From Desmodesmus armatus (Eukaryota; Chlorophyta; Chlorophyceae; Sphaeropleales; Scenedesmaceae), in NCBI GenBank assembly GCA_007449985.2, contig VIIQ02000219.1, positions 62,001 through 126,000 of the forward strand: a stretch of DNA of 64,000 bases, in the 5' to 3' direction. Positions within the stretch are counted from its first letter, which is position 1, and each line of letters opens with the position of its first letter. The notes beneath the pieces are model-generated. The model made no database searches and was not told the origin of the DNA. It was given only the letters and a program-made list of their open reading frames with translations. The position numbers and the translations under genes were made by a program. Below are positions 22,591 through 34,130 of this stretch, one piece after another.

Positions 22591-24199
22591 ACCTCTTCCA
22601 GTAGGAACCTGACACAGAGTGTGGAAGCAACGCACACACAACCCATAACACAATGCACCCATGCTCCATGTGCGTCATGCATGCCTGGCAGGTGGCAGCC
22701 ATCAGGTGGCGCTTGCCAACAGAACAAGGTCGCAAAGGCCATGATGTGCGCCCATGCCACAACAAGGCACGCACTGTTCTGCTCTGAACAAAAAGGGTGC
22801 AGGCACACACCCATCAGGTGGTGCCACTACCACAGACACAACCTAGCAGCAGGATTGCCATGCAATGGCAGACCACCTTCAGTAAGTCACAGACCCGTCG
22901 ACAGGTGGAAAAGGCTTTGCTCTTACTAAGTCTGATCCACCCAGAATGGCCGTCAGTGCCAACCAACACGGTGCCAGTCTAGTACTGCATGACAACACAC
23001 CCAGAGACATCCTGACTGTACAAAGTTCACCTTGCACACAGAGCACGGCAGCGCCTACAACCCACGCACTACGCCAGAACCATCAATGGACGCTTGTCAG
23101 CGTGCCGAATGCGCAACACTTGAGGCTACTGAACACTTTGTTGCAGGGCCAATCAGTACCCAAAGCACAGTGGAGCAGCAGACACCATACACTTGGCAAG
23201 CCCACGATACTTCCAAGCAGGAAGCAGCACCAGGGCGGCAAAGACACCAGGCTTTACTTATTCCCCCACCCCTCCTCCATATCAGCCCATACGCCCCCTC
23301 GTTCTCTCCAACCCTTCAGCCCCTTCTGGCCCATGAGTGCCTAAAGCACCACTGTCATGTCAGACTAGCGCCATATCAGATAAGCACAGAGTGCACAGTT
23401 GCTGCACACTCTCAGGCGAACATGGCAGCTACACAAGCAGCGCACTAATCCAACCCTTTGCCAGAAGTACGATCACTTTGTTGTGTCGCTTCTTCTGGAC
23501 CCCCCCCCCCCCCCCTCTCCTCAGATCACATGCTGGTCTGAGCACTCTCTGATCTGCAGCATGCTTTGATTGAGGCAGCCTCAAGATATCGGGCAACACA
23601 AGCAGCACTTCCTGGTCTGTGACAACCCCATAACACTAGCACTGTGACAGCCCATAACAATAGCGCTGTGACAACCCCATAGCACTAGCAGCAACACTGT
23701 GACACACCCCCTTGACGACAGACGACGATGACAAGAAACACACCCCCAGAAATTCAGGGGTAAGCTGACCCAAGACAAATGACTGGTCGGTCAGGCCAGT
23801 CTCCCACCCCACCCAAGCATGCCAGCTGCCATGTAGCAGCAACAGGTGCCAAAGCAGGGCTACGAAGCAGCCTTTGCTACACACCTTGCACATACATTAT
23901 ACTGGGTTGTATTGAGCCGCGGCGAACAGACGAACCCTCAGGCGTTGCAGTGAACGCAGGAGTACAGATGTACACGAGAGGCCCATGATTCTTGTCACAG
24001 CAAGCACGTGGCGAGTGTTCGCCACTCAGCGCCATCTGGAGTGGATATGGGCACAGCTTTGGCCTACACCTGGCAGTGCCGCCAACGCCCACATAACATC
24101 ACACCCTAACTTCAACCCTTGCATATCCCCTGCAACACTTGTAAAAATTTGCCACCTTGATGCCAGGCAGCTGACGGGCAGCTGGATGCACCCTGCAGC

Positions 24200-25330
24200 C
24201 CACAGGGTCAAACCACCTGCACAAACAGCGCTGCACCCGTCACACAATACGTTTGCTTGAACCTTTCGGCACCAACCCTTCACGGCAACAACCCTTTATG
24301 GCCACAACCCTTTGCGTCGGGGTGGACTGCTGATGTGCAAAGTCCTAACCAAGCATGTTGGCACAACACAGGACCAAACACCCCACACGGGCATACCACC
24401 TGCAAGTACCGTTGCTGCGCCAATCATTGTGCGGCACAAGCTTATATGTCAAACCGTTCCCAGAAACACCACATATTGTTAGGGCGGACTGTTGATGTGC
24501 GCAGTGCACTGCATTCCACCACTGGCGTCACACTGGCCCAACTGCCCCATAAGTCAAACCACCTGCCAGCACAAGTGCCACACACCAGTCACAAAGGCTC
24601 ATGTCATAAGCGATCCAGCAGCACCCACCATTTCCAGGGCGGCGTAAGTAAGTAACTTTGCCTAGGGGAACCACTGGCGTAAGTTGAGGCTGAGAGGGGT
24701 GTGCATGTCTAGCATGTTCAGGACGGACAGTTGGTCTGCAAAGCGTTTGGTCGCGGTGGCCACGGTTCATGCATGTTGGCACCACACCATCAGGCCAAAA
24801 GAGTCAAACCACCTGCAACCCACAGTCACTGCGCAGGTTGCGCCATCCACACAGACTTATGCCCAACCCCTACCAGCAAAACCCCACCTTGTCAGGGCAC
24901 ACTGTTGACGTGGCAAGTAGCCCTCGGCCAATTGCGCAACACAGACCCGACACCACACATGACCAAACGATTTCGGTGACACCACATCTTGTCAGGCGGG
25001 CTGTTGCCATGCCAAATGGACGTCACTCAAGCCTGTGAGCACTGCAACACAGGACCCAACACCTCAAAGGTCCACAACCACCTGCGAGCACCACTGCTGC
25101 GCCCACACCACAGGGCTACATCACAGACCCTTTCCAGGACACCTTGTCGTGTCAGGTGCATTGTTGACGTGCACAGGACCTCAATCAAGCCGATCGGCAC
25201 ATGCGTTGTCCAACAGCTGGTACATGACAGGTGTCGGCAAAGAGCTGCACAGCAACACACTCCACATTTACTTCCAAGTCACCGCACCAGGCACAACTGC
25301 CCCACAGAGTCAAACACCACCTGACAGCAC
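24200..25330. repeat. Field of dispersed short motifs (tcaaaccacctgc and tgttgaygtgc)
   Basis: gtcaaaccacctgc appears at about 24207, 24553 and 24803, with a variant at 25309. A second motif around actgttgatgtgc appears near 24325, 24487, 24725, 24905 and 25160, usually just after a cttgtcagg or gttaggg string. Spacing is irregular (100-240 bases), so this is not a clean satellite. Confidence 0.5.
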
Positions 25331-26563
25331 CAGTAATGCGCCACACATAGGCATGTTCTGACCCATTCCAACAACACCAAGTTGAAAGGGGTGGCTCGTG
25401 ATGTACACAGCAGAGACAACACAAAGGATTTACCCACGTATTAGAGGATGCCAGTAGATGCGCCATGGCAAACGTCATCCCGCAACGAGCAGCCATCGCA
25501 CACCACACCATGACACAGCACACACACCAAAGCACATCACAGTGCAACTTGCGACAGCGTGGCGCAAGCACGGTACAACCTGATCAATGGAGTGTGGCGA
25601 CGCCGGGTCTGATGTGAGACTCGCAAGCATGCACACAAACACAATGCCAGCTGCTGCCAAGACGCGCGGCTCCTGCAGCAGCAATCAGTGCTGTCGCTGC
25701 AGGCAATACGTAATGCACCCAATGACGTGCAGCTTCTGCAGCAGCAATCAGAGCTTTCTCTGCAGGCCGCCGACAAGGCACCCAACACATTATTACGTAA
25801 GGCTGTACGCACCGTCAAAACCATACCGCCCAAAGTGCCACATAACCGCTGTTTCCCCTCTACCACTGCAGTTGTGCAGCAATTCACCTTGGCACCCCTG
25901 GCTTCTTTTGCCACAATGCCATGCACCTGCCCACAGCTTCCCATGCACGTTCAGCTGCACTGTGCCAACAGCATGCTGCTGTGGAGACAGTGTGACGCAT
26001 GGCACCGTTCTGCATGGGCATTGACTGCCAGGTATCATGTCCTGCCATGCGCACACACCCAAAACAAACTGCACGGGGTGCAAAACAACCTGGCTAAACC
26101 CCATGTCAAAGACTTCCAAACAAACGACCTGGCAGAACAAAGAGTGTGTGAGCGACATCCACCACCACACATGACGTGCGGACTGTAAATAAAGGACGAC
26201 CGCCGCCCAGCCGCCCAATACCTTACCACATCCACACAATCAAGCAAACATGGCATGCGGAAGTGCGCCTACTGGAGAGCACCGTCCCAGCTGCACTACA
26301 CCACACCCACACATCCAAAACAAACAGTGTAACAACCACACACCCAGCCAGCATGTGAAACAAACATGTGTTGATCACCAGTGAGCAACACGGTGAACAC
26401 CCAAGGTCGAGTCCCCAGTCACACGCAAGAAGGGAACCAGGACTTGGGGGCCGCCTAGGGCTACAAAATCCTCCAAAAGCTCCCAAAAGTGACTCACTGC
26501 TTGCTGCTGAACCTCAGCATGCAGACACACTGGGCACACATCACCTTCAGCACCATTCAGGTG

Positions 26564-29002
26564 TCAGAACCTCACCAACATTGCCGGCTGACTGCTGGTG
26601 ACGCCCACAGCACCAGATGATGAGGGCCCCATAGGGTATGGAGTCACCAGCGGCACGTGCGTCACTGGCACCAGAACGTACTGCAACACTTGCTGCTGCT
26701 GCTGCTGACAAAACTGGACCTGTTGCGGCTGCTGCATCAGCACCTGTTGCTGCAGCTGTGGTGGCTGCTGCAACAGCACCTGCTGCTGTTGGTGCTGTGG
26801 CTGCACCATCAGCACCTGCTGCTGTTGGTGCGGGTGCTGCACCAGCACATGCTGCTGCTGTAGCTGTTGCGGCTGCTCCAGCATTTGCTGCTGTTGATCG
26901 GGCTGATGCACCAGCACGTGCTGCGCTTGCGGCTGCAGCTGCTGCAGGGGTGCCAGCAGGGGCTGATGCATCGCACACGACCCGGGAGCCTGCTGGACTG
27001 AAGACACTACAGCGGCAGTGTGCACAGCAGGTGCCGCACCCTGCCCGTTGCTTGCCTCCTGAGCAGCTTGTGGTGCCCGTTTCCTCTGCCTTGGCTGCTG
27101 CTGCTGCTTTGGCCGCTTGTGTTTGCTGCTCCACTCGATGACGATTGGTGAGCGGGCCCCAGGCCACACAAACTTGTTACCCAGGGCCTCCATCGCACAC
27201 GTGGCCTCATCCTGTGATGCAAACACCACCAGTCCACAGCCCTGCAGTGCAATCACACAGGCACGGAGCAGCAGACTGAGCAGCAGGATGGTTGTGTTGC
27301 GTTGCGTTGCATTCACTCATCCATGGTGCAGCAGACTGAACAGTTGGGGTGCTTGTCTTGCCTTGCAGTGCAACCACACAGCCATGGTGCAGCGGACTGA
27401 CAGCTGGGATGGTTGCGTAGCGTTGCAGTGCCAGCACACAGCCATGGTGCAGCAGACCCCCAGTGTGCAGTTGGGATGATTATGTTGCCTCCACAACAAT
27501 CCCAGCGCTCTAGGAGGGTGAGTCGAGCGTCAGCATCGGCCAGCTTGAGATGGGTGGTGCGATACCAGGCCGAGAGCGCCCAGTCACCATCCGCTTCTGT
27601 GAGTGGTCAGCTACGCTTATGGAGGCCTCCATAATCCATACTATGATCTAGATCTAGATGCTCGATTTAGTAGATCTCCAGGGGCTCTGGAGTCCCTGGC
27701 GCAAGCTGAGGCTGGGAGCGGTGTGCATGTCTACCATGCTAGGCAACCACATTTGCAACATCCACCAGGACCTGTACCCTTTGGAGGAGCAAGTGCGCTG
27801 AGCCTCTATGCCTGTTCATACAGCTGCATGGCGCCCGACCAGCAGAGGGCGTGGCGGTTGTGTAGCAGCAGGCGAGCTGGTGTTTGCATGGAAGGCCGTC
27901 AGGCAAAGTAGGTGAGGCACACCACCCTGCACCCCTGCACAAATCAGCCCTACACTAGTCAGCATCTCCTGCAGGCATGTGCATGTGACCAACCACCACC
28001 TTGCCCCAGTACTCTACCCAGGTAGGGTATGTGGTAGTCTCGCATGCCAGACATGCACACACCCCTCCTAGCCTCTTCAGATTACGCACGTGGTGGTCAC
28101 TCAGGCGCAGTTACTCACCCACCCACCCACCCACCCACCCACTTACCCATCCGTCCACCCGTCCACCCACCCACCTTGCTGGTTTTGCTGTCCCTGTAGG
28201 GCTTGAACTGCTCCAGGCTGACCACTCTGCCAAACTGCTCGAAGACTCCAAGCAGGCCCTCATCTGTTGCGATGGGCAGCACCCCAGCATAGAACAGCGT
28301 GGACGACCTGTACTCCTGCAGGATTTGATCGTCCAAGGGCCAGAGCTGCAGGCGCTGCTGCTGCTGCCGCATGCTGGCAGGCAGCAGCCCTGGGGGGTCC
28401 TGCAGGACAGGCTGCTGCTGCATCAGCACCAGCTGGCTGTGCTGGGGCTGCACCAGCACCAGCTGCTGCTGCTGTTGGGGCATGGTGCTGGGGCCGTTTG
28501 AAGGGCAAAGGCCGATGCATGCTGGCTGTCCTGCAGGCTGCATGCTGGTCGGTGTCTGCAGGAGGTGCAGGATGGGCTGTGTGCTGACCATGCAGGCACT
28601 GCCTGCTGCGGTGTGCATGGTGCTGGGGCCCAAGTTGGCCAGGGAGTCTGGTAAGTGGCTGAGTGTGCTGGAGTCAAAGCTGCCTGCGAGGCTTATGCTG
28701 GGTTTGACAACCTCACGTACGACCGACGTCTGAGAAGGGCTGCCATGCCAGCTAGCTGGCGTTGCCACGGAGGCATGCAGACACAGCGGAGGGTCTGCTG
28801 TGCTGAGGCAGTCCCGGGCCCCCTGAATATTGGCAGGCAGAGCAGCAAACACGCAGGGCACAGCGCATGCTGGGTACTGGTGATATGTAAAATGTCTCAG
28901 CCCATTGAATGCCCATTGAATGCCGCTTACAAAGCCCTGCTGAGGAAGAGAGCAGCTGTAAACGTGGTGGTTGGGTGTTTTCCCTTTGCAGCAAGGACGC
29001 AT
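26564..29002 (-). CDS. Single-RRM RNA-binding protein with Gln/Val-rich C-terminus (paralogue of the 31.2-32.6 kb gene)
   Basis: Two exons are secure: about 28731 or 29002 down to 28175, and 27241-26564. The junction is phase 0 with GTGGGT donor and CTGCAG acceptor. The RRM is split by the intron: RNP2-like LFYAGVLP then GVFEQFGRVVSLEQFKPY-DSKTSK in exon 1; GCGLVVFASQDEATCAMEALG and GARSPIVIEW in exon 2. RNP1 reads KGCGLVVF, so its usual aromatic positions are Cys and Leu, which may weaken RNA stacking. Before the RRM is a Gln/Pro/Leu-rich stretch; after it a basic KHKRPKQQQQ patch, then about 150 residues of QQQQVLMQQP-type repeats encoded by CAG runs. The ATG at 29002 is only the furthest in-frame start; a CTTCTCAG acceptor at about 28732 may instead begin an internal exon. 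The fold suggests a CELF/Bruno-type RNA binder; the target is unknown. Confidence 0.75.
27244..27480. repeat. Intronic tandem repeat of about 60-75 bases beside the RRM gene acceptor
   Basis: tgcagtgcaaycacac-agcc(a/-)tgg and gcagcagactga recur at about 27244, 27365 and 27424. The first copy overlaps the acceptor of exon 2. Again the splice acceptor region is part of the repeated unit. Confidence 0.65.
28111..28172. repeat. CCCA microsatellite at the RRM gene donor
   Basis: A ccca-type tract runs to within a few bases of the exon end at 28175. On the transcribed strand it begins as the GTGGGTGG donor itself. Confidence 0.85.
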
Positions 29003-31181
29003 AGCAGCACAGCAGTTTACAAACTGGAAGAGGATAGCTGTAGTGGTGTGCAGCTAGCTGTCTGCCCACCTTCGAAGCCGGCACCAGCATTCTTGTGTGA
29101 TCACCTGCCACCAAGGGCTCTGATGTGCTGGCGTACATGCCCTACTCGTTGATGCTCCAATTGCTATCTAAGACTGATGTAAAGCGTTTGTCCCAGCAGG
29201 TAGAACAGAACCTCTGACGACTTCGACGGTTACAATTTCTAAGTATGTTGAAAGCGCAAGAAACCTGCGCACTATGTGCTCGCATCGTGTGCTATGTTCT
29301 GTAACCAAGTTTCCGGGGGAAATGAGGCGCCGAGATGACGCAATCTGGCTTTCCAGTGTCGGAGTGTACCAGACAGACTTGAAGGTGGGGGCTGCCAATC
29401 TACAGGTTGATACAGAATGACCGGATACATCTATGCTGCAGTTTTGCCAGGGCTGCCAAGTGCGTGCACAGTGCTATTGGGTGACTTCAAGTCACCAATG
29501 CCACCAATGGTGGCAGCTGCACTGAGTGCAGACCCCAGATGACCCCAGGCCTCCAGGAACAAAAAGGAAAAGGAGCCTGATCGCAGCACAAGCTTGTTCA
29601 AAGTGAATGATCGTCAGGCCCTGCCGGGCAGGACAGGGTCTTCTCAACCCTGACATCATCAGTTGTGAGGCCCCAGGCCACGGTCACCCGGTGTGTCACC
29701 GGGTGACACTTGTGTGCTGCTAGCGGCAGTACACCGATCAAATTGCCAGGAACTCTGCTGGCACCAGCTCCTTGATATAGATTTTCTCCATGCAGAGGCA
29801 CAGCACCACCATACCGGCAGCAAGACCTTCTCCATCAAGAGGCAGAGCATGTGGTTGGGCCAGACATGTCGTCCGCAAAGCGCAATCACTCAGTGACTGC
29901 CATTGAATGACAGTTGCATGTGATGCGGGCCAGCGGCAATTTGTGCCTGCATTCACTATGAGTGGATTGCTGACATGCTTGACGAATTGGCGCAGGGTGC
30001 CTGGCTATTCAAGTTTGACTTGTTGGTACGCCGCTGAGCGAAACAGCTGCTGCAGCAACCCAGCATGTGGAACCGTGCAGGCATGTGGAGGGTATGAGGC
30101 AGGGGGGGGGGGGGGCGGCAGGGCCAGGGAGAGCCGGGAGATGGCAAAGGACTGTGACAGTCAAGAGTGAGCACACCCACAAGGAGGATTGCCTGCAACT
30201 CAACACAGTGACTGTGCCACCTGCGGCAGGTTGAAAGTCTAAGTGAATGTGCAGGGCGAGGTAGATCCAAAGAAAGCATCCTCGCACACAGCTGCATAAG
30301 CTCATACAAGATACAGTACAGTAATTGGGGACAGAGTCCCAACCAGGGGTACTGATATACTAACTTTAGTACCGATGGTCCCAACCTCGGCACTAGCCAG
30401 CGAGCCAGGTACATTGCATGTGCAGAGGGGCTTGAGCTGCCAGGCTCGCCAGGTGGGCTGTGTAGTGGAGCAGCCAGGTCTAGTGTGGGGTGCAGGCATG
30501 CAGGGGGTTCAAGGAGGGGGGGGGGGGTGGCGGTTGCTGCACACACGCTGTGCGCAACCGGACGAGAGTCTCATGCCATGAGACGATCATGGCGACACTG
30601 TGGCGTGTTGAATACTGGGTTGTGGCCTCAAAATCCTGTAAAGAGACTATGGTGATGAGTACTATCACATTACAGTATGATAAAGCAGTGTAATGACTGC
30701 ACAACAAGGTCAGGATGACATGTAGGATGACATGTCTTGCCCGCCTCTTGAGCTCAACAATCTTCCATGTACTTAATCTAGGTACAATACGTTGATGAGT
30801 TCTCGATGTATCAAGAACTATGCTGCGCTTTGCTCCCTCATCCCCGCCGCAGGTTTACTGCACAGCTATGACTGCGGGCGTCCGCGTATTCTGCCACAGA
30901 ATTTTGACTTTTTTTTGATTTGAACAAATCTGAGGCATTCTACACCAGGCCGTTCAACAAGGGTACCGTACGGGTTTGCTGTTTAAGGGTACCGTACGGG
31001 TTTGCTGAGAATGACAGCGTTTGAATCCGTCGCATTCTGGCTATGATGGACACAGCTTGCATTCAGTCTGTCTTTAGTCGTCAGTAAGGGTCTTGGGGGT
31101 CTGCTCGTCTGCAAACGCCCAAAATCCCGCCCAGGCGCGACGCCAGGTTTTGGTACTTATTCGTATTTTGTCGTATCTAGA
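29003..31181. other. Intergenic space between the divergent RRM paralogues
   Basis: About 2.2 kb with no recognised gene. It should contain both promoters. G-runs occur at about 30103 and 30519. The only ordered element seen is the GTAC-rich direct repeat at 30959-31007. Confidence 0.5.
30959..31007 (+). promoter_or_regulatory. Direct repeat of a GTAC-rich 23-mer upstream of an RRM gene
   Basis: A 23-base unit containing gggtaccgtacggg occurs twice with a 26-base period, placing four GTAC cores within about 40 bases, some 175 bases before the ATG at 31182. GTAC is the core of the copper-response element in Chlamydomonas. A regulatory role is inferred only. Confidence 0.45.
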
Positions 31182-31796
31182 ATGACGTTTCATTTGCTGC
31201 AGCTCAAGCTTGACAGGCGTGACGACGACAGTAGACTGCTTGCACGGAGCAGCACTGCCAGGGCCTCCAACGCTGCAGACGCTACAAGTGAGTGACTAAG
31301 CTGCGATTCTTCTTGAATTCAGTAGTGTGCAGCATCAAAGCATTTTGAAATCAGTGGTGGTCAATGACTCACTAGTACTGCTGTTTCTGCCACTCTGACT
31401 ACAGGCTGGCTTTAGCGGCAGTACATATGACCTCAGCAATATATCCCTGCCAGCAGGATGGCAGGACGTTCCTGTACATGATTCTTACGCCATGTCCCGG
31501 CCCAGCAGCATCAGCACAACATCCCTGCTGTCAGATTGCAGCACATCCAACTGCCTCAGTGCACACGACAACACACTGCTGCTGCACAGCCTACGAGAGA
31601 GCCTGCTGCTTGATGGCAACATCTTCAGCCTTGCAGGCATGTCACTTATGCCTGACTGGCAGAGTGGCCAGCCAGCTATGCAGCTGTTGCCCCATTCAAA
31701 CACCGATCTACTGCTGGACCCATGCAGCAACTTGAGCAGCTTTCAGCCTCAGCACCCACTCACACAAATGCCAGAGCAGGCTTCGCAGCTGGCACT

Positions 31797-31837
<41 letters not shown>

Positions 31838-32587
31838 GCACCGTTGTCTTTGCTGGAGCTTGCCCCCTGGCAACGTCTGAGGAGCTGCTGACTCTGTTTG
31901 CTCAGTTTGGGCGCGTCATGGTGATCAACCTGTACCGACCATACAAGCTCTGCAAGACGAGCAAAGTGAGTGGCATGTCAGTGTGAATGCTGGTTCTACA
32001 GCTTGCGGCTTTGCTTCTCCAGCCAGCGTGCTGTTGTCAGCTGCAGCAGTGTCGAGACAATGCAGATATGCGGTCACTATGATGCAGTCACAACGGTCCA
32101 TGCGGTAGTTGAAGGCTTCAGCAGTTGCACCAGGACAACAAACACCGATGCAAGCTTGCCACACATGCACACTCCCAGGCACTTACACAACTACCCCAGT
32201 GCTGGAGTTGCTCGCCCGAATGTACGCACATCATATCCTATAAACCTTGCGTGCGCAATGCACATCCAGCAACTCTCCCGCTGTGGTGACTCGGTTATTG
32301 CAAGGGCATTCAAAGCATATGCTTGCTGCATGCTAATGCACTGGCTCCGCCTGCTGTTGATCAGCACTGCACAAACGCCGCCGCCGCTGCTGCTGCTGCT
32401 GCTGCTTGCTGCTGCTGCTGTGCAGGGTTGTGGTTTGGTCAAGTTCTTCCAGCACAGCGAGGCAGCGGATGCCCTACACACTCTCAACCGTCGCTTCACT
32501 TGGCCGGGCGCCCGTTCCGTCATGATTGTGGAATGGGTCAGCAACCCCGCCAGGCAGGATGCACAGCAGAGCGGCTGCATGCAGTAA
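31182..32587 (+). CDS. Single-RRM RNA-binding protein, paralogue of 26564-29002
   Basis: Secure exons: about 31403 (or internal ATG 31492) to 31965, and 32426-32587, phase 0, with GTGAGT donor and GTGCAG acceptor. The RRM is split at the same place as in the neighbour: VVFAGACPLATSEELLTLFAQFGRV and YKLCKTSK before the intron, GCGLVKFFQHSEAADALHTL and GARSVMIVEWVSNP after. RNP1 is KGCGLVKF, sharing the non-aromatic Cys and Leu. A run of about 14 Gln precedes the RRM; the protein ends soon after the RRM (GCMQ), unlike the Gln-rich tail of its partner. An ATG at 31182 with a GTGAGT donor near 31292 could be a first exon, but its phase does not join cleanly to 31403, so the 5' end is unresolved. 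Confidence 0.72.
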
Positions 32588-33593
32588 ACAGTCCGCACTG
32601 AGCAGCAGCAGCAGGCGTGGGGAGCTGCTACTACATACGCATTCACTACTGCGCATGCAGTAGTGCGGTCACAACGGTACTACACCTGCACTCTACGGTG
32701 CTACGCTTACCACAGCAGCGCGGCTGCGTGCAGTGAACACTCCACGCTGAGAAGCAGCAGCAGGCAGGCACGCGCAGCGCCTACTGCACTACTGCAGCAG
32801 TACGCATGCACTACTGCGGTCACCACGGTACTACACCTGCACTACTACGGTACTAAGCCTACCCTACTACGGTGCACACTACGGTTGCAACTCCTGTCAT
32901 CCCGAGAGCGGCGGCGCTTGACGGCTGTGGGCGCCGTTTGCATGTCTGATCATCAGGCCAGCAAAATAACCCTGCCGCATCTGCTGGCTGCACTTGCAGC
33001 GGGGCAAGGTTACGCGCATTGGTGCTGTGGATGGCTTGTAGCTCGGTCCGGGGGCGCTAGCGGCAGCAGCAGTCACAGCGTAGAGTAGCAGAGATACTGC
33101 TTGGGGTCCTGCCAAGATGCTACTGATAAGCATCCAGGGCTGAGCACTAGGTTGCTGATTTGAGTAGTATAGGGAAACGCTGTGGTTTTCTTTATGGGTG
33201 TAGAATCTGTTTACACCTGGGGTGTGGTTCGTACTACGGGGGTGATCAGCACATGCAGTCACCCCTTCCCAGTTTCTTTCTTTCTTCACATGGTTTGGGC
33301 AGCTCTGGACAATCCCGGTTTTTTTGACCAGTAGCTCTGATGGTTCCGCAGCACTGCCATGCATTGGCAGCACTGTGGGGTCCCGTAGAGGCGGGAGTGC
33401 ACGCCTGCATGCTGGCATTGGTGACGTGCGCAATGTTTGCATCATGCTCTTGTCGAGCCGTTGTATGCAATGCAATGGGTAGCTGCTACAAGTGCTAGAA
33501 GCCTGATCAATCCTGGTGCAGTCTCAGTTTCTTGGTAAGGCTGGGCACCTCACGGCAACAGTGTGCTGGGTTGCCTTGTGCCTGCCTATCCGA

Positions 33594-33620
33594 TAGGGTT
33601 TAGGGTTTGGGGTTTAGGAT
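33594..33620. repeat. Interstitial TTTAGGG-like telomeric motif
   Basis: Three imperfect units, tagggtttagggtttgggg then tttagg. TTTAGGG is the telomere repeat of plants and several chlamydomonad algae. The tract is too short to be a telomere. Confidence 0.6.
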
Positions 33621-34070
33621 GAGTCACCAGCTGGCAGCTGCTTGTGCCTTACGTCCCCTTGAAGGCTTTGCAAGTCCCCTTGGCAGCACAGGGCTGAACT
33701 GCCTTGTGCCTGCCAATCATAGGCACTGACTGGCGGGCGCCCTGGGGGAGGGTGGTTGATGGAGGGTGGTTCACCGTGAAGTTCGCGCGCAGGCGGCGGT
33801 CGATGACCACTCGGCTCGGCAGCGGACTTGGCAGTGTGCAGTGCCAGAGTAACTCCTGCAGCAGCAGCTAGCAGTGACTCTGGGAGAGGGCCGGTGACAG
33901 TATGGTGGTGACATTATGCAAGGTGGTGATCGGTCTTGTGTGCCGCAGCGGAATGCTGGTGGTGATCAGTCTTGTTTGCCGCAGCACAGTGCTGCAGGTG
34001 CTTGTGCTGCATGCTGCGTCATGCTGTGATGTCGTGACTCACTCCGGGAGCAAGTGAGCATGGATATGTT

Positions 34071-34130
34071 GTGTTTGGGGGTTAAGGGTTTAGCTAAACC
34101 TCAAAACCCTAAACCCTTGTGTTTGGGGGC
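34071..34130. repeat. Inverted TTTAGGG-like motif bracketed by a short direct repeat
   Basis: Between two copies of tgtgtttggggg lie aagggtttagctaaacc and aaaccctaaaccctt, so telomere-like units point both ways within 60 bases. Confidence 0.6.

Larger units (their letters stand above)
21344..26563. other. Repeat-bearing intergenic stretch with no recognised gene
   Basis: No splice-supported ORF with a recognisable motif was found on either strand over 5.2 kb. It contains the tandem block at 22446-22590, the dispersed tcaaaccacctgc and tgttgaygtgc motifs (24.2-25.3 kb), and poly-C at about 23500. A dispersed repeat with consensus ccactggcg-aag-tgaggct occurs at about 22320 and 24667, and again at 27695 inside the next gene. 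Confidence 0.5.

Noticed and set aside
26638..27141. Ala-rich forward frame opposite the RRM protein C-terminus
   Set aside because: It is the complement of the CAG-rich coding sequence; poly-Ala here is a shadow of poly-Gln.
33594..33620. True telomere or chromosome end
   Set aside because: Only about three imperfect units, with genes and unique sequence on both sides.
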